Part shown: one piece after another, positions 27,734-35,164 of the stretch | Position numbering within the stretch: the first letter of the stretch is position 1 | Layout of the letters: each line of letters starts with the position of its first letter | Origin: Reichenbachiella carrageenanivorans | Lineage (GTDB): Bacteria > Bacteroidota > Bacteroidia > Cytophagales > Cyclobacteriaceae | DNA length: 64,000 nucleotides | Reading direction: 5' to 3' | Assembly: GCF_025639805.1 (NCBI RefSeq) | Contig: NZ_CP106735.1 | Location: 870,001 to 934,000, forward strand | Translations under genes and position numbers: made by a program | Notes under the pieces: model-generated | What the model saw: the letters and a program-made list of their open reading frames with translations, nothing else | Database searches by the model: none | Told to the model about the DNA's origin: nothing

Positions 27734-29422
27734 TCAAAAAATGGCTGTATAACCAAAATGTATTTTAGATGTGGCAAACGAAAACGACTCTCCATCCCGC
27801 TTGCCCAAACCATAGAGTATTTTGAAATTTCCACGTTCAGTGGCGAATTGCATACCTGCTCCCAACCCTGCTGGACGATCAGAATAGCTGCCGTAAATAA
27901 TGTCATAAGACAAAAAAGCCTGATCATAAAACGTTACTAAGTAAGAAGCCGCATCCAGATAATATCGCCACTCCAAATTTACCAGTGCATACTTAGAAGC
28001 AAAAAATTCTAATTCATTAAAACCTCTTATCGTTTTTAGCCCACCCAGCCTATACAAATCATTGAGATACAGATAATCGTTAAATATCACTCCATTTTGA
28101 GATGACAGGTACAACACTGACCTTGGAGAAATCCGCTTATACGCTTCTAATATCACCTGCAAGCGATATTGGGTAGACTCGGGTATAGACGAACCTATAG
28201 TGCTCACAGACTTTCTCCCAACATTAGTGATCCATTGTGTTTTGAAACCATCTTTGGGTTGAAGCCATCGATCGAGCTTATACCAAGTGACTGCCAGTCC
28301 ATAATAATCAATATTAAAATCACCACTAGCCCCTGTTTGATCATCCAATTCGTTTCCTAATAGACTTTCATAACTCATTCGCATACTTACTCGCTTCGAC
28401 GGGCGGTAGTCGAATGCCAACTGTAGTGACCGATTCGAGTACACCGTGTCTTGTCGAATCTGATCTAGAGAAAAATAAAAGTCCAACGGCGAGCCTAACA
28501 ATATTGGATGCAGGTAACTCGCATGCAACTGCTGCGAACCTGGCTCCAATTTTTTCCAGTTGACTTCCACTTTTTTGCCAGACTGAAACAAATTGTTGAT
28601 ACTCAAATCCAACTCACCCGTAACCTCTAGGCCTTCTCCATCTGCCTCAGGCACCACCCCTAATATTCCATCAAAATAATTGACTTTACGCGGCATCAGT
28701 TCTAAAGCTACGCGTGCTTTTTTTAATTGAAAAGAAGTACTCATTCTCTCCAAAGACAAAAATGGAAGGTGTTGGATTTTATCTTCAACTCTAGCCAAAT
28801 CTTCTTCATCATAATTTTTGCCATAATCAAGACCCAAATATTTACTTAGAAATACTGGTTTCACCAGACCCTGTGGATTCACAGCCAAACTATCATAGGT
28901 GATTTGCGTACCCAGATCAAGCCTGAGCTCTACTTCCAAAAAGCCATTTTCTACTTTAGCAGGTCCTTCTAGTTCCAAGGTGGCAAATGGATATCCGTTG
29001 GCTTCTAAATACTTTAAAACCTCATGCGCTTCGGAGACAACCTGATCAGGTGAAATCACTTCCTGATTCACTTTTATTTTCGGAAAGCGTGACAAGCCGC
29101 CCATTACTTCCTGATCATCCATAATGGTGATAGCTACAGCCTCGAAGGCACGGCCTTGATACACCCATAAACGTATCGTATCTACTGCCAATAAGCTAGA
29201 ATCTATACTAGCCAGCCAATAGCCATCTCTTCTAAGCTCTTCTATCATTGCCTTATTGGCCAATCTGATTTCAGAGCTATCCATCCTCGACCACTTAGGC
29301 ACATAGGACTGATCCACTCCTTCATATACCACCGTGTAAGCAATAGGTTGTGCCCAAGTAATACTTGCTACCCCTATCGCCAGAAAAAAAGAAGCCACAT
29401 GTTTTCCAAATACTCTATACAT
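27734..29422 (-). CDS. BamA/TamA-like outer-membrane protein with POTRA-like N-terminus
   Basis: A 562-residue outer-membrane protein with a signal peptide (about 1-24). It has a periplasmic region with POTRA-like sequence (about 30-235, for example AHEVLKYLEANGYPFATLEL) and a C-terminal barrel (about 250-562) that ends HFGYTAIF, with the terminal Phe typical of outer-membrane barrels. The segment LYRLGGLKTIRGFNELEFFAS resembles the RGF motif that marks Omp85-family barrels. It could assemble or export outer-membrane proteins or lipids. It is distinct from the main BamA, which usually has five POTRA domains. It is divergent from hemW with 26 nt between the chosen starts. Confidence 0.78.
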   Translation of the reverse strand: MYRVFGKHVASFFLAIGVASITWAQPIAYTVVYEGVDQSYVPKWSRMDSSEIRLANKAMIEELRRDGYWLASIDSSLLAVDTIRLWVYQGRAFEAVAITIMDDQEVMGGLSRFPKIKVNQEVISPDQVVSEAHEVLKYLEANGYPFATLELEGPAKVENGFLEVELRLDLGTQITYDSLAVNPQGLVKPVFLSKYLGLDYGKNYDEEDLARVEDKIQHLPFLSLERMSTSFQLKKARVALELMPRKVNYFDGILGVVPEADGEGLEVTGELDLSINNLFQSGKKVEVNWKKLEPGSQQLHASYLHPILLGSPLDFYFSLDQIRQDTVYSNRSLQLAFDYRPSKRVSMRMSYESLLGNELDDQTGASGDFNIDYYGLAVTWYKLDRWLQPKDGFKTQWITNVGRKSVSTIGSSIPESTQYRLQVILEAYKRISPRSVLYLSSQNGVIFNDYLYLNDLYRLGGLKTIRGFNELEFFASKYALVNLEWRYYLDAASYLVTFYDQAFLSYDIIYGSYSDRPAGLGAGMQFATERGNFKILYGLGKRDGESFSFATSKIHFGYTAIF

Positions 29423-29448
29423 TAGCGACTCAAAATAATTCTAACGAC

Positions 29449-30573
29449 TTGGCTGGTATCTACATCCATATTCCCTACTGCAAACAAGCCTGCCATTACT
29501 GTGATTTTCATTTTTCCACCAATCTAAACACCAAATCAGATTTAATCGAGGCTATCCTCAAGGAAATTGAAATACAGAAAAATTATCTCGGAGCAGAAAC
29601 TGTAGAAACCATTTACTTCGGTGGCGGCACGCCATCCATGCTAAGCAGTGCAGAACTAGTCTCTACTTTGGCAGGCATTCGCCAAAATTTCAACATTAGC
29701 GAAAGCGCAGAGATCACACTAGAAGCCAACCCTGACGACCTCAGTCAAGCCAAACTGACGGCTCTCAAAAAAGCAGGCATCAACAGGTTAAGCATCGGCA
29801 TTCAATCATTCGACAACGATTTACTTACTTACTTCAATCGCGCCCATGATGCCCACATGGCCACGAAGTGCGTACAGCAAGCCCAAGCTTTAGGGTTTAA
29901 AAACCTTTCGATCGACCTCATATTTGGAGCTCCCAGCCAATCAACAGCTGGCCTTAAAAAAGACCTTGAGCAAGCACTTCTATTAAAAACACCTCACATA
30001 TCTATATATGGCCTAACCATAGAAAAAGACACCGTCTTTGGCAAATGGGAAAAACAGAATAAGCTCAAGCCCATGGATGAGGATATCGCTGCGGAGCATT
30101 TAGAGCTCATCATGACTACGCTTTCGGCTGCTGGATATGTGCAGTATGAGATCTCTAATTTCTGCTTGCCAGGTTTCGAATCCAAACACAACTCTTCCTA
30201 TTGGCATGGTAAAAAGTATCTAGGATTGGGGCCCGCCGCACATTCATACAATGGCGAAGAGCGACAATTCAACCTAGCACACAACAGCAAGTACATTCGA
30301 CAAATCCAAGCAGGAAAACTACCTACCTCAATAGAGAAATTAACCCCCGAAGACCAAATCAATGAGTATCTCCTCACCAAACTCAGGCTGATAGAGGGAG
30401 TGAACCATCAACTACTCCTATCAACTACTGGGTTTGACCTTTTGAGAGAGAGGGCTTCCGAAATAGATCAGTTCGTAGAGATGAAAATGTTAGAAACCAA
30501 CGGAGATTTTGTTCGCTTGACTACTCATGGTAAATTACTTGCCGATTTCATTACTGAAAAACTGATAATCTGA
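29449..30573 (+). CDS. hemW: Radical SAM heme chaperone HemW
   Basis: HemW is a radical SAM protein that binds and hands over heme, and is often misnamed coproporphyrinogen oxidase. I start at TTG 29449 (reading AGIYIHIPYCKQACHYC after the start), giving 374 residues, the normal family length. The longer frame back to 29365 would overlap the divergent neighbour by 58 bases. The cluster motif CKQACHYC (CxxxCxxC) is followed by DFHF, then GGGTPS and QSFDNDLL. The C-terminal HemN-like domain is present (EYLLTKLRLIEGV). The extra residue features that separate HemN from HemW are absent, supporting HemW. Confidence 0.9.
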   Translation: MAGIYIHIPYCKQACHYCDFHFSTNLNTKSDLIEAILKEIEIQKNYLGAETVETIYFGGGTPSMLSSAELVSTLAGIRQNFNISESAEITLEANPDDLSQAKLTALKKAGINRLSIGIQSFDNDLLTYFNRAHDAHMATKCVQQAQALGFKNLSIDLIFGAPSQSTAGLKKDLEQALLLKTPHISIYGLTIEKDTVFGKWEKQNKLKPMDEDIAAEHLELIMTTLSAAGYVQYEISNFCLPGFESKHNSSYWHGKKYLGLGPAAHSYNGEERQFNLAHNSKYIRQIQAGKLPTSIEKLTPEDQINEYLLTKLRLIEGVNHQLLLSTTGFDLLRERASEIDQFVEMKMLETNGDFVRLTTHGKLLADFITEKLII

Positions 30574-30655
30574 CTATATTCATCATTTATAAAGAAAAAT
30601 TGTGGCGTGACTTAAGTACTTACCAAAAGGTTTGACTATTTATGAACACGCAGAA

Positions 30656-31042
30656 ATGAGCTGGCATTTAAATATGACGAAACAAGAAAAAAGGGCAATG
30701 ATGTTACTCAAATCGTTGATATTTCACTATCATGGTTTGGACGAAGACGAAAAAGCCATATTAGAAGAAAGTGCCATGCAATATGATGCCCATCGGGAGT
30801 TGGACTGGGCCAATGCCTTCATTGCCGAAGACTTTCTGTCGGCCTTCGAGCGTGCCCGCGAATTCTTAAATAAAGTAATTGGCGTACTGCCCAAAGAGCA
30901 AAAGCTCGATCATCTCATTGCCGTATGGCAAGACAATCACAAAAAAGGATATATGACTGAAATGGAGGCCACCGCCATGATCAACCTGGCCAAAGACTGG
31001 GACATTCAGTCCGAATTGATGGAGCGTGTCCGCGAGGGCTAG
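30656..31042 (+). CDS. Small helical protein, possibly TerB-like
   Basis: A 128-residue, highly charged, helical protein without signal peptide or membrane segment. Its sequence (EKRAMMLLKSLIFHYHGLDEDEKAIL, and later KLDHLIAVWQDNHKKGYMTEMEATAMINLAKDW in pieces) has the alternating helix and acidic-loop pattern of TerB-like folds. This is a weak impression and no metal-binding motif is certain. I prefer ATG at 30656; a TTG at 30632 would add eight residues. It ends overlapping the convergent response regulator gene by 4 bases. Function unknown. Confidence 0.55.
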   Translation: MSWHLNMTKQEKRAMMLLKSLIFHYHGLDEDEKAILEESAMQYDAHRELDWANAFIAEDFLSAFERAREFLNKVIGVLPKEQKLDHLIAVWQDNHKKGYMTEMEATAMINLAKDWDIQSELMERVREG

Positions 31043-31761
31043 AGACTCATTCGTTCCTTAAATTTCGACGCCTGTCTTCTGCTTACCTCTACTTTTTCTC
31101 CTCCCTTGAGCTGTACCATAAGGCCACCATTGAACCATGGTTCAATCGACTCTACCCAACCCAAATTGATGATATGCTTCCTACTGGCTCGAAAAAAGGA
31201 TTTGTCGTCCAGTTTTTCATCCAGTGCATTGAGAGACTTGTGAATCATGGGTCTAAAGCCATCAAAAAACACTTTGATATAGTTGCCATCAGATTCGAAC
31301 AAACGAATATTTTCCAACTTCACAAACCAACATTTTTCCCCATCCTTTACAAAAACCTGATCCGTAGATTTGAGTTTTTCGGAAGTTTCTACAGCGACAG
31401 CCACAGGTTTAACAGTCTGACTTAGCACTTTCCTTACTACATCTGACAGTCGGTTAGCATCTATTGGCTTAAGCAAATAATCCAAGGCATTGAACTCAAA
31501 AGCTTTGATCGCAAATTGATCATAGGCTGTAGTAAATACGACCAAAGGTGTTTTTTCTAGCATTTCCAGCAATTCGAATCCCGTCTTGTCAGGCATCTGA
31601 ATATCAAGAAAAATCAGATCAGGTTCGTATTTCTCTATTTTCTCAATCGCATCGTCCACATTGACCGCCTCATCCACGATCTCTATCTCTGGAAACTCAA
31701 CCAGCAGTGAGGTCAATTCCTTTCTTGCCAGTCTTTCGTCGTCTATTATAATTGCCTTCAT
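31039..31761 (-). CDS. LytTR-family response regulator
   Basis: A 240-residue two-component response regulator. The receiver domain (about 1-120) has DDE at 7-9, the phospho-acceptor Asp in FLDIQMPDK (near 53) and the conserved Lys in DYLLKPID. The C-terminal LytTR DNA-binding domain (about 135-238) shows the segment LENIRLFESDGNYIKVFF. It lies one base from the sensor kinase gene, so the two form an AlgR/LytR-LytS type pair. Targets are unknown; such pairs often control surface or cell-wall genes. Confidence 0.93.
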   Translation of the reverse strand: MKAIIIDDERLARKELTSLLVEFPEIEIVDEAVNVDDAIEKIEKYEPDLIFLDIQMPDKTGFELLEMLEKTPLVVFTTAYDQFAIKAFEFNALDYLLKPIDANRLSDVVRKVLSQTVKPVAVAVETSEKLKSTDQVFVKDGEKCWFVKLENIRLFESDGNYIKVFFDGFRPMIHKSLNALDEKLDDKSFFRASRKHIINLGWVESIEPWFNGGLMVQLKGGEKVEVSRRQASKFKERMSL

Positions 31762-31762
31762 A

Positions 31763-32800
31763 CTAATATCCTTTGGGTAAAACGAGTTCAGTCAATACGG
31801 TATTTTCAGTTTCGTTTTTGATTGAAAACCGAGCCATGTCTCCATAGATCAGTTCTATTCTCTTCTGGGTATTGACCAGCCCATACCCACTCTTTTTGGT
31901 TGGTTTATTTTCTAAATATACACCCGAATTTCTAATTTGAACAACTAGAAAATCTCCTTCTATTCTACTCATCACGTTGATGGTGCCTCCAGACTTCAAT
32001 TTTGAAATACCATGCTTTATTCCGTTTTCGACCAAGGTTTGAATCATCATGGGTGGGATTTTTATCTTATATGTCCGTTCACTGATATTTAGTTCTACCC
32101 GTAAACGTTCTTCATATCTGATCGATTCAAGACTGAGGTAATCTTCTACGGTGGCCATTTCGTCTTGGAGCAAAACGAGCTTTTCTTTATCCACTTGAAG
32201 TGAATTTCTTAGAATATTAGATAATTGAGTAATCGCCGATTTAGATTTTTTAGGGTCTTCATCTACCAAGGCCCGAATGCTATTCAAGGCATTGAATATA
32301 AAATGTGGATTGAGTTGAGCACGCAGATTATTCAGTTCGGTGTCCCTAATTACAGCCTGATACTGCAAAGACTTATTGTACTCCTCAAAATAATGATACG
32401 TGAAATACACTAGCGACCACAAGAAATACATGGAGGTAGGCCCCAAAATACTCAACAACATATTGATAGGCTTTAGCTCCACCGACATAATGAGCGTGCC
32501 CATCAGATAAGATACCAAAAGTAGCAACACATAGTTGACCAACCCTAAAACAAGGTTGGAAATCAAAATACGAGGAATCAATTGAATTGAAGAAAAAGCA
32601 AACCACTCCTTTTTCTTGATCTGAACACGCAGGAAGTGAGTCGAACCAATATAAAATACGACCTGAAATACTGCACCAAAAAAATCCGTGGAAGTGACCT
32701 TGCGGCTTTGTAGCAAAAGCACACTAAAATTGAGCAAGCCCCAAAAGGACCATCCAATAATTTGGCACAACCAATAGGCACGCTGCTTTGTGATCTGCAT
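31763..32800 (-). CDS. LytS/YpdA-family sensor histidine kinase
   Basis: A membrane sensor kinase of 345 residues. It has four N-terminal transmembrane helices (about 10-150), a coiled segment, then the His_kinase domain with phospho-acceptor His in QLNPHFIFNALNSI. The ATP-binding domain has the N-box ENGIKHGISK and the G-box YGLVNTQKRIELIYG. There is no extracytoplasmic sensor domain, so signals are likely sensed in the membrane. I prefer ATG at 32800 over the TTG at 32809. A TATTTTTG (-7-like) sequence lies right before this ATG, hinting at a nearly leaderless transcript. It is paired with the LytTR regulator downstream. Confidence 0.9.
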   Translation of the reverse strand: MQITKQRAYWLCQIIGWSFWGLLNFSVLLLQSRKVTSTDFFGAVFQVVFYIGSTHFLRVQIKKKEWFAFSSIQLIPRILISNLVLGLVNYVLLLLVSYLMGTLIMSVELKPINMLLSILGPTSMYFLWSLVYFTYHYFEEYNKSLQYQAVIRDTELNNLRAQLNPHFIFNALNSIRALVDEDPKKSKSAITQLSNILRNSLQVDKEKLVLLQDEMATVEDYLSLESIRYEERLRVELNISERTYKIKIPPMMIQTLVENGIKHGISKLKSGGTINVMSRIEGDFLVVQIRNSGVYLENKPTKKSGYGLVNTQKRIELIYGDMARFSIKNETENTVLTELVLPKGY

Positions 32801-32886
32801 ATTTGTCAAAAATATAGAAACCCAACGATAGGGCTACTATGATTTGACCAGTGGTGATATAAGAAGGTCTATGGCTATATTTAAAA

Positions 32887-32932
32887 GCTGTCTCAAAATC
32901 TCCATTCACCTTCATTTAGCTTTTGAGACAGC
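32887..32932 (-). terminator. Hairpin after ndh (terminator; resembles IS terminal repeats)
   Basis: A perfect 12-bp inverted repeat GCTGTCTCAAAA / TTTTGAGACAGC with a 22-nt loop is followed on the minus strand by TTTTAA. It lies 14 nt past the ndh stop, so it can terminate ndh. The TTTTGAGACAGC core also resembles terminal inverted repeats of IS1182-type elements, so a relict origin is possible. Confidence 0.65.
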
Positions 32933-32946
32933 CTTAATTGAGAATA

Positions 32947-34281
32947 TTATACCTCTACTAATGGTTCTGGTTTTGCTTTTTTCCTCGCCTTGGCTTTTAC
33001 GAATGGTCTAATGATCAGGCGTGTACCACGATCGTATGTAAAATAATTCCAAAGCCAATTGCCAAAGATCACGATCTTGCTACGAAACTCTACGATAAGG
33101 ATCAAATGCACAAACATCCAAGTAAGCCACGCCATAAAACCTCCGTACTTGAATTTACCCATCAGTTCGGTCACTGCCTTGTTTCTACCTACAGTAGCCA
33201 TGGTTCCTTTGTCCAAATACTTAAACGCTTTCCAAGGTTTGCCTTTAGACAAGCCATTTAGATTGTTGGCTAAAAGCTGTCCCTGCTGTATCGCCACAGG
33301 GGCTAGCATGGGATGGCCTCTCGGATGATCTTCATCCATCATACTGGCCACATCTCCAATGGCATAAATATTATCGAAGCCCACCACACGACTATACTCA
33401 TCTACTTTAAATCGCTTGTCGGGAGTGATGTCATGCGTCAGTCCTTCGATCGCATTACCTTTCACTCCTGCGCCCCATACCAGCGTTTCGCTAGGAATCT
33501 GCATACCGTCGTTGAGTGTGACCGTCTCCCCATCAAAGGCTTTTACTACTTTGCCTACATAGATATTGACGTCAAATTTTTTGAGATAGTCAAATGCCTT
33601 CCTGCTGGAATATTCCGACATCGCACCGAGCAATCGCTCCTGCCCTTCGATCAGATAAATCTGCATCTTGTTGAGATTGAGCTCTGGGAAATCTTTCGGC
33701 AACACATGTTTTTTCAATTCGCCCAGCGCACCAGCTACTTCCACGCCAGTAGGCCCTCCGCCTACAATCACATAGTTCATCAGGCGCTGCATCTCATTTT
33801 CGTCGGTCTTGAGTACCGCCTTTTCGAAATTTTGTAAGATTTGGCTACGCAAGTTGAGGGCATGCGGTACTTGCTTAAGAGGAAAACTTTTCTTCTCGAA
33901 ATCGTCATTACCAAAAAAATTGGTCAACGACCCACAGGCCAATACCAGTCGGTCATATTTCACACTCCCGATATTGGTTTCTACTATCTGATTTTCACCG
34001 TCTATCTTACTGACCGTGGCCATCCTAAAGTAAAAATTCTTCCTGTTTTGAAAACTCTTCCTGAGCGGCCCAGCTATTGAGTCCGGCTCTAATCCAGCCG
34101 TGGCTACCTGATACAGGAGGGGCTGAAACGTGTGATAGTTATACCTATCGAGCAATACTACTTGAAATTGTGAGGTGTCTAGTTTTTTAAGAAATCTGAG
34201 GCCTCCAAAGCCTCCACCTACTACTACTAATCTGGGTAATTCTGATTGAGGAATTTTGATCTCCCCACTTTCGCCTACCAT
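32947..34281 (-). CDS. ndh: Type II NADH dehydrogenase (NAD(P)/FAD-dependent oxidoreductase)
   Basis: A membrane-associated flavoprotein that passes electrons from NADH to quinone without pumping protons. The 444 residues have the FAD-binding Rossmann motif GGGFGGLRFLKKL (about 22-34) and the NAD-binding motif VIVGGGPTGVEVAGAL (near 171-186). A second FAD contact is IYAIGDVAS. The C-terminal part (near 380-420) holds the amphipathic/hydrophobic helices that dock on the membrane (FMAWLTWMFVHLILIVEF). It appears to be monocistronic, with a hairpin terminator behind it. No complex I genes are in the window. Confidence 0.9.
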   Translation of the reverse strand: MVGESGEIKIPQSELPRLVVVGGGFGGLRFLKKLDTSQFQVVLLDRYNYHTFQPLLYQVATAGLEPDSIAGPLRKSFQNRKNFYFRMATVSKIDGENQIVETNIGSVKYDRLVLACGSLTNFFGNDDFEKKSFPLKQVPHALNLRSQILQNFEKAVLKTDENEMQRLMNYVIVGGGPTGVEVAGALGELKKHVLPKDFPELNLNKMQIYLIEGQERLLGAMSEYSSRKAFDYLKKFDVNIYVGKVVKAFDGETVTLNDGMQIPSETLVWGAGVKGNAIEGLTHDITPDKRFKVDEYSRVVGFDNIYAIGDVASMMDEDHPRGHPMLAPVAIQQGQLLANNLNGLSKGKPWKAFKYLDKGTMATVGRNKAVTELMGKFKYGGFMAWLTWMFVHLILIVEFRSKIVIFGNWLWNYFTYDRGTRLIIRPFVKAKARKKAKPEPLVEV

Positions 34282-34385
34282 GTTTTTATACGGTTTGAGT
34301 ACTTTAAAATCTAACGATCTTAGAAGACGCGAAGTTCAGAAATTTTAAACTAAATAATAATAATTAACGAATAGAAAAACGATAA

Positions 34386-35126
34386 TTAATTCGCTTTCAG
34401 CAAGTCTTTTTTGTTCAGCAACATACAAGTAATAAATCCACTTGTGGCCGACATCACGTGAATGAAAGAAATGTGGACATCAATGCCGATTACTGCAAGA
34501 TTGATAGTTTCGAAACAAGCAATCAATCCGAGCAGTACCCACGGCTTTCTACTCATATATGCCAATGCTCCAATCAAAGCATAAAACCCAACAGATCCAC
34601 CCATCCAGTTACGTTCAAAGCCAAACTGGAAAAAGGAAATATCTGGCCAATAAGCGATGCCAATATTGAACATGGTACCAAAAAAGACACCCACAAAAAT
34701 ATAGGACACGAAAAAGATAATGGCAGTAGCCTTGGTTCCGTGCTGCACTTCGAATGACTGTACGGGCATCATAAATCCGAATATGGTCACGAACAGAATG
34801 TGATCCAGCCCGTTATGAAAAAACGGAGCGGTAAACCAACTGATGACATAATTGAGTGGCTCAGTGACCATCTTGATCATCCATATGGCTCGATCGCAGG
34901 CAAAGGCCAGCTGCCAGGTTTCGTCACAATTGCGCGTAGACGCAAAACCCAAAGCAGCAATAATAGACCAAACCACAACCAAATACAGCAGCGTAAATGG
35001 TCTGGACTTCACCCATTCCCCAAATTCCATGCGTTCTCCATACACATTAGTCCAAAACCACTGATAAGGGATCAATTGCTCGCCAGTATGTTTTTTTCTG
35101 TGGGTTGTCCTGTTAGTCTCTGCCAT
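34386..35126 (-). CDS. Rhomboid-like membrane protein with altered motifs
   Basis: A 246-residue protein with about six transmembrane helices. Its pattern matches rhomboid proteases: FFHNGLDHILFV (His104, His109) for the L1/TM2 motif, MGGSVGFYALIG for the active-site segment (Ser178), and HVMSATSG in the last helix (His223). Two conserved positions differ. The Asn expected after the TM2 His pair is missing (FVT instead), and the Gly after the catalytic Ser is Val. The Ser-His dyad is therefore present but the oxyanion support is weakened. It could be a divergent protease or a rhomboid pseudoprotease. The fold assignment is mine and tentative. Confidence 0.6.
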   Translation of the reverse strand: MAETNRTTHRKKHTGEQLIPYQWFWTNVYGERMEFGEWVKSRPFTLLYLVVVWSIIAALGFASTRNCDETWQLAFACDRAIWMIKMVTEPLNYVISWFTAPFFHNGLDHILFVTIFGFMMPVQSFEVQHGTKATAIIFFVSYIFVGVFFGTMFNIGIAYWPDISFFQFGFERNWMGGSVGFYALIGALAYMSRKPWVLLGLIACFETINLAVIGIDVHISFIHVMSATSGFITCMLLNKKDLLKAN

Positions 35127-35164
35127 TCCTCAATTTTCAAAGCCGCCAAAATAGGCCAAATATT

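Noticed and set aside
27685..27927. An 80-residue minus-strand frame overlapping the end of the BamA-like gene.
   Set aside because: It lies out of frame inside the conserved C-terminal barrel region of the BamA-like protein and has no domain.
33313..33837. A 174-residue frame antisense to ndh.
   Set aside because: It is the reverse of the NAD-binding domain of ndh and has no independent support.
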